From Verrucomicrobiales bacterium (lineage in GTDB: Bacteria; Verrucomicrobiota; Verrucomicrobiia; Limisphaerales; UBA1096), in contig NYWG01000003.1 in NCBI GenBank assembly GCA_002684915.1, forward strand, positions 41,965-98,488: 56,524 nucleotides of DNA, in the 5' to 3' direction. Below are positions 8,818 through 17,423 of this stretch, in pieces. The number at the start of each line of letters is the position of its first letter. The first letter of the stretch is position 1. The notes below the pieces were generated by a model. The model had not been told where the DNA came from, ran no database searches, and was given only the letters and a program-made list of their open reading frames with translations. Position numbers and translations under genes: made by a program.

Positions 8818-10041
8818 ATGAGTGTTGACTCAATATATTCTGATCTTACTTTAAAAAATGGAGCCAAAATGGCTTTACTCGTAATGGATGGTCTCGGCGA
8901 TATCGCCACAAAAGATACCGATTACAAAACTCCACTTGAAGCAGCCAACACACCAAACTTGGATGCCTTGAGCAAAGATTCCGCAATGGGTCGATTGATA
9001 CCGGCAGCACACGGGATTACACCAGGAAGTGGTCCAGGACATCTTGGCCTCTTTGGATACGACCCGCTTGAAGTAGAAGTTGGAAGAGGCGTGATAGAGG
9101 CGCTTGGATTAGGAATAAAACTCGAACCGGGTGATATTGCAGCTCGCGCCAACTTTTGCTCGCTTGATACTAATGCCTTAGTAACAGATCGAAGAGCAGG
9201 AAGAATAGAAACCGAACTCTGTGAGGAGCGTTGCGCAATACTTTCAGAAAAAATAAAAAGAATTATGGACGCTGAGGTCATTATTAGACCTGGAAAGGGC
9301 CACCGTTTTGTAGTGATTTTTCGCGGAGCTGATTTAGCCGGTCCATTAAGTGATACAGATCCACACCGCGAAGGATTTCCTATTGCTGAGACTCAACCTG
9401 AAAACTCCAATTGCGATAAGTCAAAAAAAGCAGCACAGATTATCGGAGAATTTTACAAAGCTGCACTGCCATTACTTCAAGGAATGGAACCAGCAAACGG
9501 TTTTCTAATGAGGGGAATAGCACATCAACCTGATATACCTACATTTGATGTTAGATACTCAATGCGAGCGGCATGCTTAGCGATTTATCCAATGTACAAA
9601 GGATTAGCCCAGCTTGTAGGTATGACTAAAATCGAGGGCTTACAGGATATCAGTGAACAATTTCAGAAATGTATCGAGCTTTACAATGACTATGAATACT
9701 TTTTTGTTCATCACAAGTATACTGATATGTACGGTGAAGATGGAAATTTTGAAGCTAAAACCAAAGCAATTGAGGATTTTGATGCGGCATTACCAATTCT
9801 GCTTGAAAAAAAACCTGACGTTATTGCCATAACTGGCGACCATTCAACACCCTGCGCACTAAAAGGGCATTCTTGGCATCCGCAACCCGTACTGCTTTAC
9901 TCAGCCAATAGTGGGTCTGACAAGCTGGATCGATTCACTGAAACGAACTGTAATAGTGGATCACTAGGGATCATTGAAGCCAAACATCTTATACGCCTAA
10001 TGCAGGCAAATGCCTTAATGTTCGACAAATTCGGCGCATGA
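8818..10041 (+). CDS. apgM: 2,3-bisphosphoglycerate-independent phosphoglycerate mutase, archaeal type
   Basis: A 407-residue alkaline-phosphatase-superfamily mutase interconverting 3- and 2-phosphoglycerate in glycolysis. The first metal site is LLVMDGLGD; ITPGSGPGHLGLFGYDP carries the catalytic serine; the C-terminal metal cluster is ITGDHSTPCALKGHSWHPQP. These are ApgM/aPGAM signatures rather than those of the longer GpmI. Length is typical. The ATG at 8818 is the first in frame. The next gene starts inside its stop codon (ATGA overlap at 10038), so the nucleotidyltransferase is translated with it. It is transcribed divergently from smc. Confidence 0.95.
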   Translation: MSVDSIYSDLTLKNGAKMALLVMDGLGDIATKDTDYKTPLEAANTPNLDALSKDSAMGRLIPAAHGITPGSGPGHLGLFGYDPLEVEVGRGVIEALGLGIKLEPGDIAARANFCSLDTNALVTDRRAGRIETELCEERCAILSEKIKRIMDAEVIIRPGKGHRFVVIFRGADLAGPLSDTDPHREGFPIAETQPENSNCDKSKKAAQIIGEFYKAALPLLQGMEPANGFLMRGIAHQPDIPTFDVRYSMRAACLAIYPMYKGLAQLVGMTKIEGLQDISEQFQKCIELYNDYEYFFVHHKYTDMYGEDGNFEAKTKAIEDFDAALPILLEKKPDVIAITGDHSTPCALKGHSWHPQPVLLYSANSGSDKLDRFTETNCNSGSLGIIEAKHLIRLMQANALMFDKFGA

Positions 10042-10781
10042 AGGCCGTCATACTCGCAGCCGGAAAAGGTACGCGCATGGGGACTCTAACTGAGGAGTTA
10101 CCTAAGCCGATGCTACCTGTCCAAGGGATGCCAATACTTGAACATATAATTACAGGTATAGCTGCACAGGGCGTGCGTGAATTTTGTATTATTGTTGGTT
10201 GGAAGGCAGAGGTTATTCGAAAACATTTTGGAGACGGATCATCACTGGGACTTAAAATTAACTATGTCATTCAAAATATACAGGATGGGACAGGTAAAGC
10301 ACCAGAACTAGCCAAAAACTTTGTCGGAAGCGATCCCTTCCTTTTGACCTACGGAGACATACTTGTCCGTCCTGAAACATACAAAAAGATGTTAGCACGT
10401 TTTGCAGAAGATGATTTCTCAGGTCTAATCACCGTAACTCCAGGGGAAGACGTTCGAAAAGGTGGTATCAATTTTTTTAATAATGCTTTTTGTCTAAAAA
10501 AAATTATTGAGAAACCCAATGATGAAGAACTGAATCAGCTCAAAGTCGATGGATGGCTAAAGGATGGAGAACCGATATGGTATAATGCTGGTATTTATAT
10601 TTTTAAATCAGTCTTATTTGATCACACTGCAAAACTCAAAAAATCTTCTCGCGATGAATACGAACTGACCGATGCTATTGGAACTATGATTGACGCCAAT
10701 GAAACAATCGCTGGTAATAAAATTGAAGGCCGGTGGGTCGATGTAAGAGACCCTGATGTACTCAAATCCCTAAGTAAATAG
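10038..10781 (+). CDS. Sugar-1-phosphate nucleotidyltransferase
   Basis: A 247-residue NTP_transferase-family enzyme that makes NDP-sugars from a sugar 1-phosphate and NTP. The signature loop is MKAVILAAGKGTRMGTLTEE followed by LPKPMLPVQGMPILEHII; the metal/nucleotide Asp lies in FLLTYGDILV, with KIIEKPNDEE and GIYIFKSVLF downstream. There is no C-terminal left-handed-helix acyltransferase domain, so it is a single-domain enzyme like the short GlmU-N/RmlA/mannose-1-phosphate guanylyltransferase groups. The sugar cannot be told from motifs. The ATGA overlap with apgM indicates coupled translation, an unusual pairing of glycolysis with NDP-sugar supply. Confidence 0.88.
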   Translation: MKAVILAAGKGTRMGTLTEELPKPMLPVQGMPILEHIITGIAAQGVREFCIIVGWKAEVIRKHFGDGSSLGLKINYVIQNIQDGTGKAPELAKNFVGSDPFLLTYGDILVRPETYKKMLARFAEDDFSGLITVTPGEDVRKGGINFFNNAFCLKKIIEKPNDEELNQLKVDGWLKDGEPIWYNAGIYIFKSVLFDHTAKLKKSSRDEYELTDAIGTMIDANETIAGNKIEGRWVDVRDPDVLKSLSK

Positions 10782-10838
10782 AAAGATTAAACACACTACT
10801 TCTTCATCAAGAGACAAAGAGGGCTATCCCATTCAGAT

Positions 10839-12803
10839 TTAATCTTTACTCAATTGAAAACAGGCGATTTCACTGGGGCCTCGAAGATAAATCCGGTTGC
10901 CTACAATAGCTGGATGTGACATCGAATCAACCTTACCGTCTCCAAAAGGTCGCATTCGGCTAAGAGAACTAAACTTATTCGCGGCAGCATCGAGCAGTAA
11001 CAAATCCCCGCTCTGCGTCCATACCAATACTCGACCATTGCCACCGATCACATTTGAGTGATCATAAAAAATGTCATCTTCCTTCACCCAAACGGTTTTC
11101 AGATTATTCTTCAAGTCGAGACAGTACATCTCGCCGTAAGCAGTAGCAAAAACTCGATCACCTACTATTACTGGCGAACAAGTATCCGGCGCTAAGGCGG
11201 GATTGACTATCGCCGGCTCGTCGACAGGCTGACCATTTTTTGCAAACCGGTGCATCCTCGTGCCGTTATTCTCAGTAGCTAGCAATAGTTGACTACCGTA
11301 AATAAGCGGAGTTGTAACATTGAAGTCGGCCCCCTCGGTTGGCACGTGCTGCCAAAGTCGTTTACCTGTAGCCGGATCCCAACCGCCGAGACTGGCTGAA
11401 TCATAACCAACAATCTGCTGAAGCCCTCCAAACTCACCCTCGACAAATGCAGAATAGGCAGCCGCATGGCCGGATGACTTCCAGATCAGGCTCCCATTTT
11501 TTCGATCAAGTGCAACTAAAGAAGCGCTAGGAGCTCCCGGATTAATAATTAACTTTTCAGCAACGATCAATGGTGGAGCACTCGAACCCCATGGTAATAA
11601 CTTCCCTCCGTACTCTCGGTAATAATTCGTCTTCCACACTACCTCACCCGTTTCAATCCGAAGACAATGCAAATCACCAAGAGCCCCGAGTAGATAAACC
11701 AATCCGTCGTGAACAACCGGTGTCGCACGGGGCGAATTACTGTAGTCCATTTCCCTGTCAGCCTCATACTCCAATCGCCACACCTCGCTTCCATCAGTAA
11801 CATCAAGGCAACGAAATAAATCTTTTGTGCCCTCTCGATTTTTATCGGGAATAATTACCCATTTTTCAGTAACTGCTGGCCCGGCAACAGCTGGCCCAGT
11901 CAATTTGGTTGACCATATCTTTTTCAATGCTTTGGGTAGTTGCTTTGGCAGAGTTAAAGCTTGTCCACGTCGGTCCGGTCCACGCCAGTCCAGCCATCCC
12001 AAATGATCGGGTATTTTCACAAACCCCTTGGCCGACTCAAGTGCGATCAATAAATCCTTTCGCTTATCTAAGCCTGTGACCTCCTCCATCACCCGTTTGA
12101 CCAAAGCATCATCAGCAACGTTAGTTTGAAATAATCGCACTCCAGAGACCGGCGGTGTCTTTGATAATATGCGCACCGAACCCTCACTCAGTTTCTCACA
12201 TCCAACTAACAATGGGGGTAAATACTCAGGCACAACAGCCGAATCAACCTCACCATCTGTCAGCGCCAGCGCACCGGAGTCAACCGCACCTGCAACTTCA
12301 AGGCTGGCTGACTTTGCTAATTGTGCTTTTCGTAACGCAGCCTTTGCAGCTTGATGTGTCTCAGCTTCTTCCTCCGGACCAAGCATAACCTTACGGCCAG
12401 ATAAGTCAGAGAGTCGTCTTGCAGGATCTTTTGTACGAACTATAAACACTCCACGATGTGTCAAGGATCCGGTACGGTCAGTAAGAGCTGCAATCGGTGT
12501 GACTTGCAATTTGAGGCGTTTTGAATCGAAAGAAACCATTGCATCCTTGCCAATGATAAAATCTGGCGTAGCTCTTATACGCCTTAGCGCCAAATCAAGA
12601 CTCTCCTCAAATGTCAAATTAATCGAACGACCAAGAACTTTACTAAGGTGATCACCAAGCTTGTCGTAACGCCTTTGCCCAACTCCTTCAACACAGGAAC
12701 AAGATAACGGCAAAGACAACGGATCCATGACCACCAACTGCACCGGTTTTTCAGCTGCATGACTAAATGCAAACGTAAGAAAAAGTCCGACGTACCGAAT
12801 CAT
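10839..12803 (-). CDS. PhnD-like binding domain fused to a PQQ-like beta-propeller
   Basis: A 654-residue exported protein with a short signal peptide (cleavage near FSHAA). Residues about 20-265 resemble the PhnD/SsuA/transferrin periplasmic-binding fold: KLGDHLSKVLGRSINLTF, DFIIGKDAMV, GVFIVRTKDPARRLSDLSGR. A cysteine pair, LSCSC, lies at residues 35-37 just after the first strand. Residues about 290-650 form a PQQ-like WD/beta-propeller with repeated blade ends such as GSEVWRLEY, GEVVWKTNY, GSLIWKSSG and GKRLWQHV. ABC-importer genes are absent, so the binding domain probably serves as a sensor, carrier or redox partner. It is last in a coupled three-gene operon: its ATG overlaps the stop of the EF-hand/NHL gene (ATGA). 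The reading is domain-level; I know no assigned function. Confidence 0.72.
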   Translation of the reverse strand: MIRYVGLFLTFAFSHAAEKPVQLVVMDPLSLPLSCSCVEGVGQRRYDKLGDHLSKVLGRSINLTFEESLDLALRRIRATPDFIIGKDAMVSFDSKRLKLQVTPIAALTDRTGSLTHRGVFIVRTKDPARRLSDLSGRKVMLGPEEEAETHQAAKAALRKAQLAKSASLEVAGAVDSGALALTDGEVDSAVVPEYLPPLLVGCEKLSEGSVRILSKTPPVSGVRLFQTNVADDALVKRVMEEVTGLDKRKDLLIALESAKGFVKIPDHLGWLDWRGPDRRGQALTLPKQLPKALKKIWSTKLTGPAVAGPAVTEKWVIIPDKNREGTKDLFRCLDVTDGSEVWRLEYEADREMDYSNSPRATPVVHDGLVYLLGALGDLHCLRIETGEVVWKTNYYREYGGKLLPWGSSAPPLIVAEKLIINPGAPSASLVALDRKNGSLIWKSSGHAAAYSAFVEGEFGGLQQIVGYDSASLGGWDPATGKRLWQHVPTEGADFNVTTPLIYGSQLLLATENNGTRMHRFAKNGQPVDEPAIVNPALAPDTCSPVIVGDRVFATAYGEMYCLDLKNNLKTVWVKEDDIFYDHSNVIGGNGRVLVWTQSGDLLLLDAAANKFSSLSRMRPFGDGKVDSMSHPAIVGNRIYLRGPSEIACFQLSKD

Positions 12804-14362
12804 TTTTTCTTTGGCGCAAGAACGCGAATAAGATTGGCACGAACGTCCATTACATAAACACGGCTAGCGTCTTTGTTAACCTCAATCGGAATATAACATG
12901 TCTGTGCGGCAAGCTTCCCCCCACGATCAAATTCAGTAGTGTCTACATAACCCACTACACCGAGAAATTTACCATCGGGCGTATACTTCTTTATGCGACC
13001 AACCCCAGACTCAGCAGTGTAAAGAACATTGTCCGGCCCAATATCAATATTCACCGGATTACAGCAAGCGGCGAATCCCTCTATACCTGTACGATCCCGC
13101 TTCCCCCAACGACCAAGTTTTGTGCCGTCAAGTGAGAACCGATTGACGCGATGCCGTGAGTTCTCGGCTATGAGCAGCTCGCCGTTCATTACCTGCATAT
13201 CGATGTGACTACAACAGCCATACTGTTGCTCAATTATCTTTTTTGGGCTGGTTAGATCACGGTTGAATCGATAGATATCCTCAGTAGCACGCATGCTATT
13301 ACCAGTACCAACCGCAAGAAACACATGCCTATCGCTTACGAACAAACCGGCTGCCAGTGACTTCGAACCACTAATTTGGTCAAAGTCTGCCATCGCGAGC
13401 CGCTTGCCGTTTTTGTCATACGAAGCAATTTTGCCATGGCCGGCGACATACACAGTGCCATCTTCGCAGTTATGAATCATCTTGGGGTGTGGTCCATCAT
13501 CCGGCATCGGCCACTCGGCCTTTATAGAACCATTCGGGCTAACAATGCGGATGCTATAAGTATGACTGAATAGATCATCAACAGAAAGTGGTCCACGATT
13601 CCCCCTTTGCTCTGGACGATCACTACCCCGAGCAGACCTTTCCCTATCGCTCCGACCCCCTCGATCGGATCTTTCCCTGCCTGAACGACGACCCTCCACA
13701 CCTGAACGACGATTGCGAAATTGTTGACGAATTTCATCAGGCAACTCTCCCATTAGTTTCCTGCGATCCTCATATTCCATATCTCGCATTGCTTCAAAAA
13801 ACTGACGTGGCTCAACCTCACGAGCTAATTCGACAATTTCATCCGGGGTTCCAAATTCTAATATTCGATTAATCTCTGCCTGAGGCTTGTCACTGCTACG
13901 TGCCCTCCCACCAGATTGACGTTCAATATCTCGGCCAGAGGGACGAACTTCTGAATCGCTTAATTTACCATCCCCATCAGCATCAAGACTGACTAATGCC
14001 TTCTCAGCGTTCTTAATTTCCTCAGCCGAAATCTCGCCATCCTTGTTTTCATCGAGCGCAACAATAACCGGCAATGAACTTAATCCGCGACCGGAGCGAT
14101 TCGACCGACCACGTCGGCTCTGATCGGCATCACTACTAGGCTCCGCAAACTCCATCTTCCCTTCCCCCCATGAGATTCCGACAAGTAAGTCGTCATTATG
14201 GGTCATAGCTATAGTCTTAATGGTTATTGCATGACCACTTGAGTGTTTACCAAATTTAATCGGTTCAACCTCTGCATGTGTAGCTTCAGAATTAGTCTCG
14301 GTTTGCGCTTGACCAAGCGCAAAAACAAGCCAAAGCATATTCAACAAAGCAAATCGTTTCAT
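12800..14362 (-). CDS. Exported NHL-type propeller with EF-hands and vicinal cysteines
   Basis: The ATG at 14362 gives MKRFALLNMLWLVFALGQAQ, a clear signal peptide, and a 520-residue protein; the track start at 14449 would bury it. Residues about 43-65 look like a first propeller strand, then a long insertion holds two EF-hand loops (DENKDGEISAEE at 104-115 and DADGDGKLSDSE at 127-138) and a low-complexity Arg/Ser/Gly/Asp stretch (about 230-265). The propeller then resumes with NHL-like blades. Two vicinal cysteine pairs are present: YGCCSHID and the motif GFAACCNPV, which also occurs in the upstream gene. The EF-hands imply calcium binding. It starts 7 bp after the upstream stop and overlaps the downstream gene by 4 bp. 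Function unknown. Confidence 0.72.
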   Translation of the reverse strand: MKRFALLNMLWLVFALGQAQTETNSEATHAEVEPIKFGKHSSGHAITIKTIAMTHNDDLLVGISWGEGKMEFAEPSSDADQSRRGRSNRSGRGLSSLPVIVALDENKDGEISAEEIKNAEKALVSLDADGDGKLSDSEVRPSGRDIERQSGGRARSSDKPQAEINRILEFGTPDEIVELAREVEPRQFFEAMRDMEYEDRRKLMGELPDEIRQQFRNRRSGVEGRRSGRERSDRGGRSDRERSARGSDRPEQRGNRGPLSVDDLFSHTYSIRIVSPNGSIKAEWPMPDDGPHPKMIHNCEDGTVYVAGHGKIASYDKNGKRLAMADFDQISGSKSLAAGLFVSDRHVFLAVGTGNSMRATEDIYRFNRDLTSPKKIIEQQYGCCSHIDMQVMNGELLIAENSRHRVNRFSLDGTKLGRWGKRDRTGIEGFAACCNPVNIDIGPDNVLYTAESGVGRIKKYTPDGKFLGVVGYVDTTEFDRGGKLAAQTCYIPIEVNKDASRVYVMDVRANLIRVLAPKKK

Positions 14363-14369
14363 AAGAGGT

Positions 14370-15350
14370 TTACGCCAAATCAAATAACCGGAAGGATGCA
14401 ATAGTATGATCAAGAGCAATAACCTGCTCGCCAAGTAGAGCGACTTCAATGCCTCCGTTCTGACAAGTTACCAAATCGGCATCAGTATCCACTCGTTCAT
14501 GCTCTGAGATGTCAAACGCTTCGGGCTCGGCAATCACCGAACGGAGCTTCCCATCATTATCAAAGAGTTTAATACGAGGCTGGCCTCGCTCAGCAGTCAC
14601 GAACTGGCCACTTTCGGTAACTACCACACTCACTGGATTGCAGCAACCTGTGAAACCATCGAGACCGCGAGTACGCCTCCCCCAACGTAATTTCAATTCG
14701 CCATCTGCATCATACTTTTCAACCCGATGCCGACCAGGATGAGCCACAACTAGCGAATCATCAGCCCATGTAATAGGAAAAAACGACTTAGGCACGGCGA
14801 ACCGCCCTCCCTTGCCTCCAGCTAATCGTTCGATAATTTTGCCGTCACTATCTAACTTCCAAATTGCACCAACACCACCATCAGCCGCATAGATTGATCC
14901 GTCGCCAGCTATGGTCAAACTAGTCAAAGCAGCATCCTTGGCTAAGCGCTGGGTCTTGATCTTAGGTTTTCCCGCAAGATCACATAACCACAGCCGGTCA
15001 CGAAACCCAACAACCATCTCACTGCCTTCCACAGCAATACAGCGTGGTGTATAGTCAAAATCCACTCGGCGCACTAACTCTCCACTCGATTTAAATACAG
15101 CAACCGCTGAATCCCCAGCGACATAAATCAATCCATCAGCCACAGTCATGTCACGAGTCTGACCAAAACCCGTCGAAAACCAACCTCCCGGCTTTGGCCG
15201 AGCGTTTGAAGCGCTTGCCCCTGTTTGAACTGCCACCCCAATAGCAGCAATAGATTGAGCACTTCGGCCAAAAAACTGGCGACGCGAGGGTTTGGGCTGA
15301 CAACAGTCAGGAGAGCATTCGGAAGAAGTATTCGAGTGTTTTTTTGACAT
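14370..15350 (-). CDS. Tat-exported NHL-type propeller with CCNPV motif
   Basis: From the ATG at 15350 the protein is 326 residues: MSKKHSNTSSECSPDCCQPK, then a twin-arginine signal SRRQFFGRSAQSIAAIGVA. Tat export suggests folding with a cofactor before translocation. The body is an NHL/six-bladed propeller (GAIWKLDSDGKI, HRVEKYDADGELKLRWGRR, PRIKLFDNDGKL). The motif GFTGCCNPVSV matches GFAACCNPVNI of the next gene, in the same position after a WGRR/WGKR blade end. An extra Cys cluster, CSPDCC, lies before the Tat motif and would stay cytoplasmic or be removed. It is first gene of the three-gene operon. The unexplained features are the cofactor and what the cysteine dyad binds. Confidence 0.75.
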   Translation of the reverse strand: MSKKHSNTSSECSPDCCQPKPSRRQFFGRSAQSIAAIGVAVQTGASASNARPKPGGWFSTGFGQTRDMTVADGLIYVAGDSAVAVFKSSGELVRRVDFDYTPRCIAVEGSEMVVGFRDRLWLCDLAGKPKIKTQRLAKDAALTSLTIAGDGSIYAADGGVGAIWKLDSDGKIIERLAGGKGGRFAVPKSFFPITWADDSLVVAHPGRHRVEKYDADGELKLRWGRRTRGLDGFTGCCNPVSVVVTESGQFVTAERGQPRIKLFDNDGKLRSVIAEPEAFDISEHERVDTDADLVTCQNGGIEVALLGEQVIALDHTIASFRLFDLA

Positions 15351-15513
15351 TGGATCGTAATATATTCCAGCAGTTAAGTGAGACGATGTAATCGTGCAAA
15401 CAGTTACATAGAACGAGATAACCGAAATATTCACATGATTCTAGTATGAACGCAACAGTTGACAATCGGCCGCGTTCATTGTGGCATCGGGACTTAAACT
15501 TCTCTTAAGACTT

Positions 15514-16563
15514 ATGAAGAAATTCAATGTTGGCGTAATCGGTTATGGCTGGGTAGCTGGAGCACATATCGACTCAATTAATGGCACTACTCAAGGACAA
15601 GTCACGGCAGTATATTCCTCACGCAAACTGGATTCAGTTGAGCTCAGCACAAAACACGGCAGCGAAATAGAATGTCATACAAACCTTAAAAAAATGCTTA
15701 ATGATCCGATGATCGACGTGATCTCAATCTGCAGCTATCCACAACATCACACAAAACAGGTAATCGCAGCTGCAGAAGCCGGCAAGCACTTAATCATTGA
15801 AAAACCACTTGCACTTAACCTTAAAGACTTAAAGGCGATGCGGAGCACCTTAGTCAAAACAGGTGTGAAAGCGTGCGTTTGTTTTGAATGCCGCTACTCA
15901 AGTCAGTTCCTAGCCACCAAAGCGGTTATTGATCGAGGATTAATTGGAGAAATTCATTATGGAGAAATCGACTACTACCACGGCATTGGACCTTGGTACG
16001 GACAGTTTCGGTGGAACACAAAACGAAATGCCGGTGGAAGCAGCCTTCTATCCGCCGGATGTCATGCGCTAGACGCACTACTGCTTTGTATGGACGGAGA
16101 AGTAGATAGTGTAAGCAGTTATTCAACCGGATCCAAAAACAAAGACTTTAAAAAATACGAATATAACACAAGTAGTGTCACAATAGTAAAGTTTCAGGAC
16201 GGACGAATAGGGAAGACAGCCTCGATCATCGACTGTTTACAGCCTTATTATTTTCATACACATCTAGTCGGCAGTGAAGGAAGCATATTGGACAACAAAT
16301 TCCACTCTACAAAACTTGGGGGAACTAATAGCTTAGACAAAAATAAATGGAGCAAGCTTTCAATGAAACTACTGGATTCAGGCGATGTCAGCGACCACCC
16401 TTATCAGACTCAATTTGAGGTGTTCTTTAATGCATTAGCAAAAGGAAAAAAAATGCCTTTAACTGATTTCAACACTGCAGCCAGATCTCATGAAGTAATT
16501 TTTGCCGCTGATCTATCCGCCAAAAAAAATAAACCAATTAAACTCTCAACGTTACGTGCTTGA
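15514..16563 (+). CDS. Gfo/Idh/MocA-family oxidoreductase
   Basis: A 349-residue NAD(P)-dependent sugar oxidoreductase. The Rossmann start is FNVGVIGYGWVAGAHIDS, the canonical LIIEKPLALN holds the conserved lysine, and AGCHALDALL in the second domain carries the usual histidine. I use ATG 15514; the track's GTG at 15481 adds a poor N-terminus. It heads a plus-strand operon with a PIG-L deacetylase overlapping its end, then an esterase and a PVC-type dehydrogenase, a set expected for stepwise breakdown of a modified sugar. Substrate unknown. It is divergent from the cysteine-rich propeller operon, 163 bp away. Unlike the paralogue at 1.6 kb, its EKP motif is intact. Confidence 0.88.
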   Translation: MKKFNVGVIGYGWVAGAHIDSINGTTQGQVTAVYSSRKLDSVELSTKHGSEIECHTNLKKMLNDPMIDVISICSYPQHHTKQVIAAAEAGKHLIIEKPLALNLKDLKAMRSTLVKTGVKACVCFECRYSSQFLATKAVIDRGLIGEIHYGEIDYYHGIGPWYGQFRWNTKRNAGGSSLLSAGCHALDALLLCMDGEVDSVSSYSTGSKNKDFKKYEYNTSSVTIVKFQDGRIGKTASIIDCLQPYYFHTHLVGSEGSILDNKFHSTKLGGTNSLDKNKWSKLSMKLLDSGDVSDHPYQTQFEVFFNALAKGKKMPLTDFNTAARSHEVIFAADLSAKKNKPIKLSTLRA

Positions 16564-17335
16564 ACCTGATGATAATTTAAGGAAGGTTGCAATCGCGATA
16601 GCTGCACACCCAGACGACATTGAATTTATGATGGCAGGAACTCTGTTGTTGCTCAATGAAGTCGGATGGGAAACGCATTATCTTAATATCTCCAGTGGCA
16701 ACTGTGGCAGTATAAATCTCGACTCGACACAAACCGAAACCAAGAGACTAGAAGAAGCCAAAAAGGCTGCAACCATACTTGGAGCGACATTTCATCCTCC
16801 ATTTTCAAGAGATCTTGAAATATTTTATGATTCCTCGCATCTACGTAAGTTGGCATCAGTTATTCGCCTTGTTAAGCCCACTATCGTATTAACTCATTCA
16901 CCTCAAGACTACATGGAGGACCATACCAACACATCGCGTCTTGCAGTCACTGCGGCGTTTTCACGAGGCATGCCTAATTTCGATGTCAAACCACCCCTTA
17001 AACCAATAAAAAATGAGATTGCCTTATATCACGCCATGCCACATGGATTAATGGATGGAATGTGCCAACCTGTGAAGCCTGATCTAGTTATTAACACAAC
17101 AAGTGTTTTTAAAACCAAAAAACAGGCACTCGCAGCACATCAAAGTCAAAAGGAATGGCTCGATATTAGCCAAGGTATGAATTCTTATTTAGAATCAATG
17201 GAATCAATATCACGAAATCTTGGTGAAATTACTGGAAGCACGCATGCCGAAGGTTGGAGACTCCATTCTCACCTAGGTTTTAGCTCTCGCAAAATTGATC
17301 CTCTTAGTAAAGCTCTTGGACTCCCAACAGTTTAA
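16556..17335 (+). CDS. PIG-L/LmbE-family deacetylase
   Basis: A zinc-dependent N-acetylsugar deacetylase of about 259 residues. The metal motif is IAAHPDDIEFMMAGTL with the general-base Asp, and HSPQDYMEDHTNTSR supplies the third ligand region (HxxD..xDH). The family removes acetyl groups from GlcNAc-type sugars or related amides. No signal peptide is seen, so it should act in the cytoplasm. The start is uncertain: the GTG at 16556 overlaps the upstream stop by 8 bp and is preferred; the track's TTG at 16502 would overlap by 62 bp. The gene pairs naturally with the Gfo/Idh enzyme in amino-sugar catabolism. Confidence 0.85.
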   Translation: MLEPDDNLRKVAIAIAAHPDDIEFMMAGTLLLLNEVGWETHYLNISSGNCGSINLDSTQTETKRLEEAKKAATILGATFHPPFSRDLEIFYDSSHLRKLASVIRLVKPTIVLTHSPQDYMEDHTNTSRLAVTAAFSRGMPNFDVKPPLKPIKNEIALYHAMPHGLMDGMCQPVKPDLVINTTSVFKTKKQALAAHQSQKEWLDISQGMNSYLESMESISRNLGEITGSTHAEGWRLHSHLGFSSRKIDPLSKALGLPTV

Positions 17336-17423
17336 AAACATTATTACTCAGTTTAAACCTACTAAATAATTGGCAGACTTTCTCAAGTCTTGGCCCTGAG
17401 CCACAGAACGTTAGACTGCCTCT

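Noticed and set aside
10782-10847. Terminator between the nucleotidyltransferase and the PhnD-propeller gene
   Set aside because: AAAGATTAAA and TTTAATCTTT pair perfectly but the stem is nearly all A-T with a 46-nt loop, and one arm overlaps the downstream coding end. Too weak to call.
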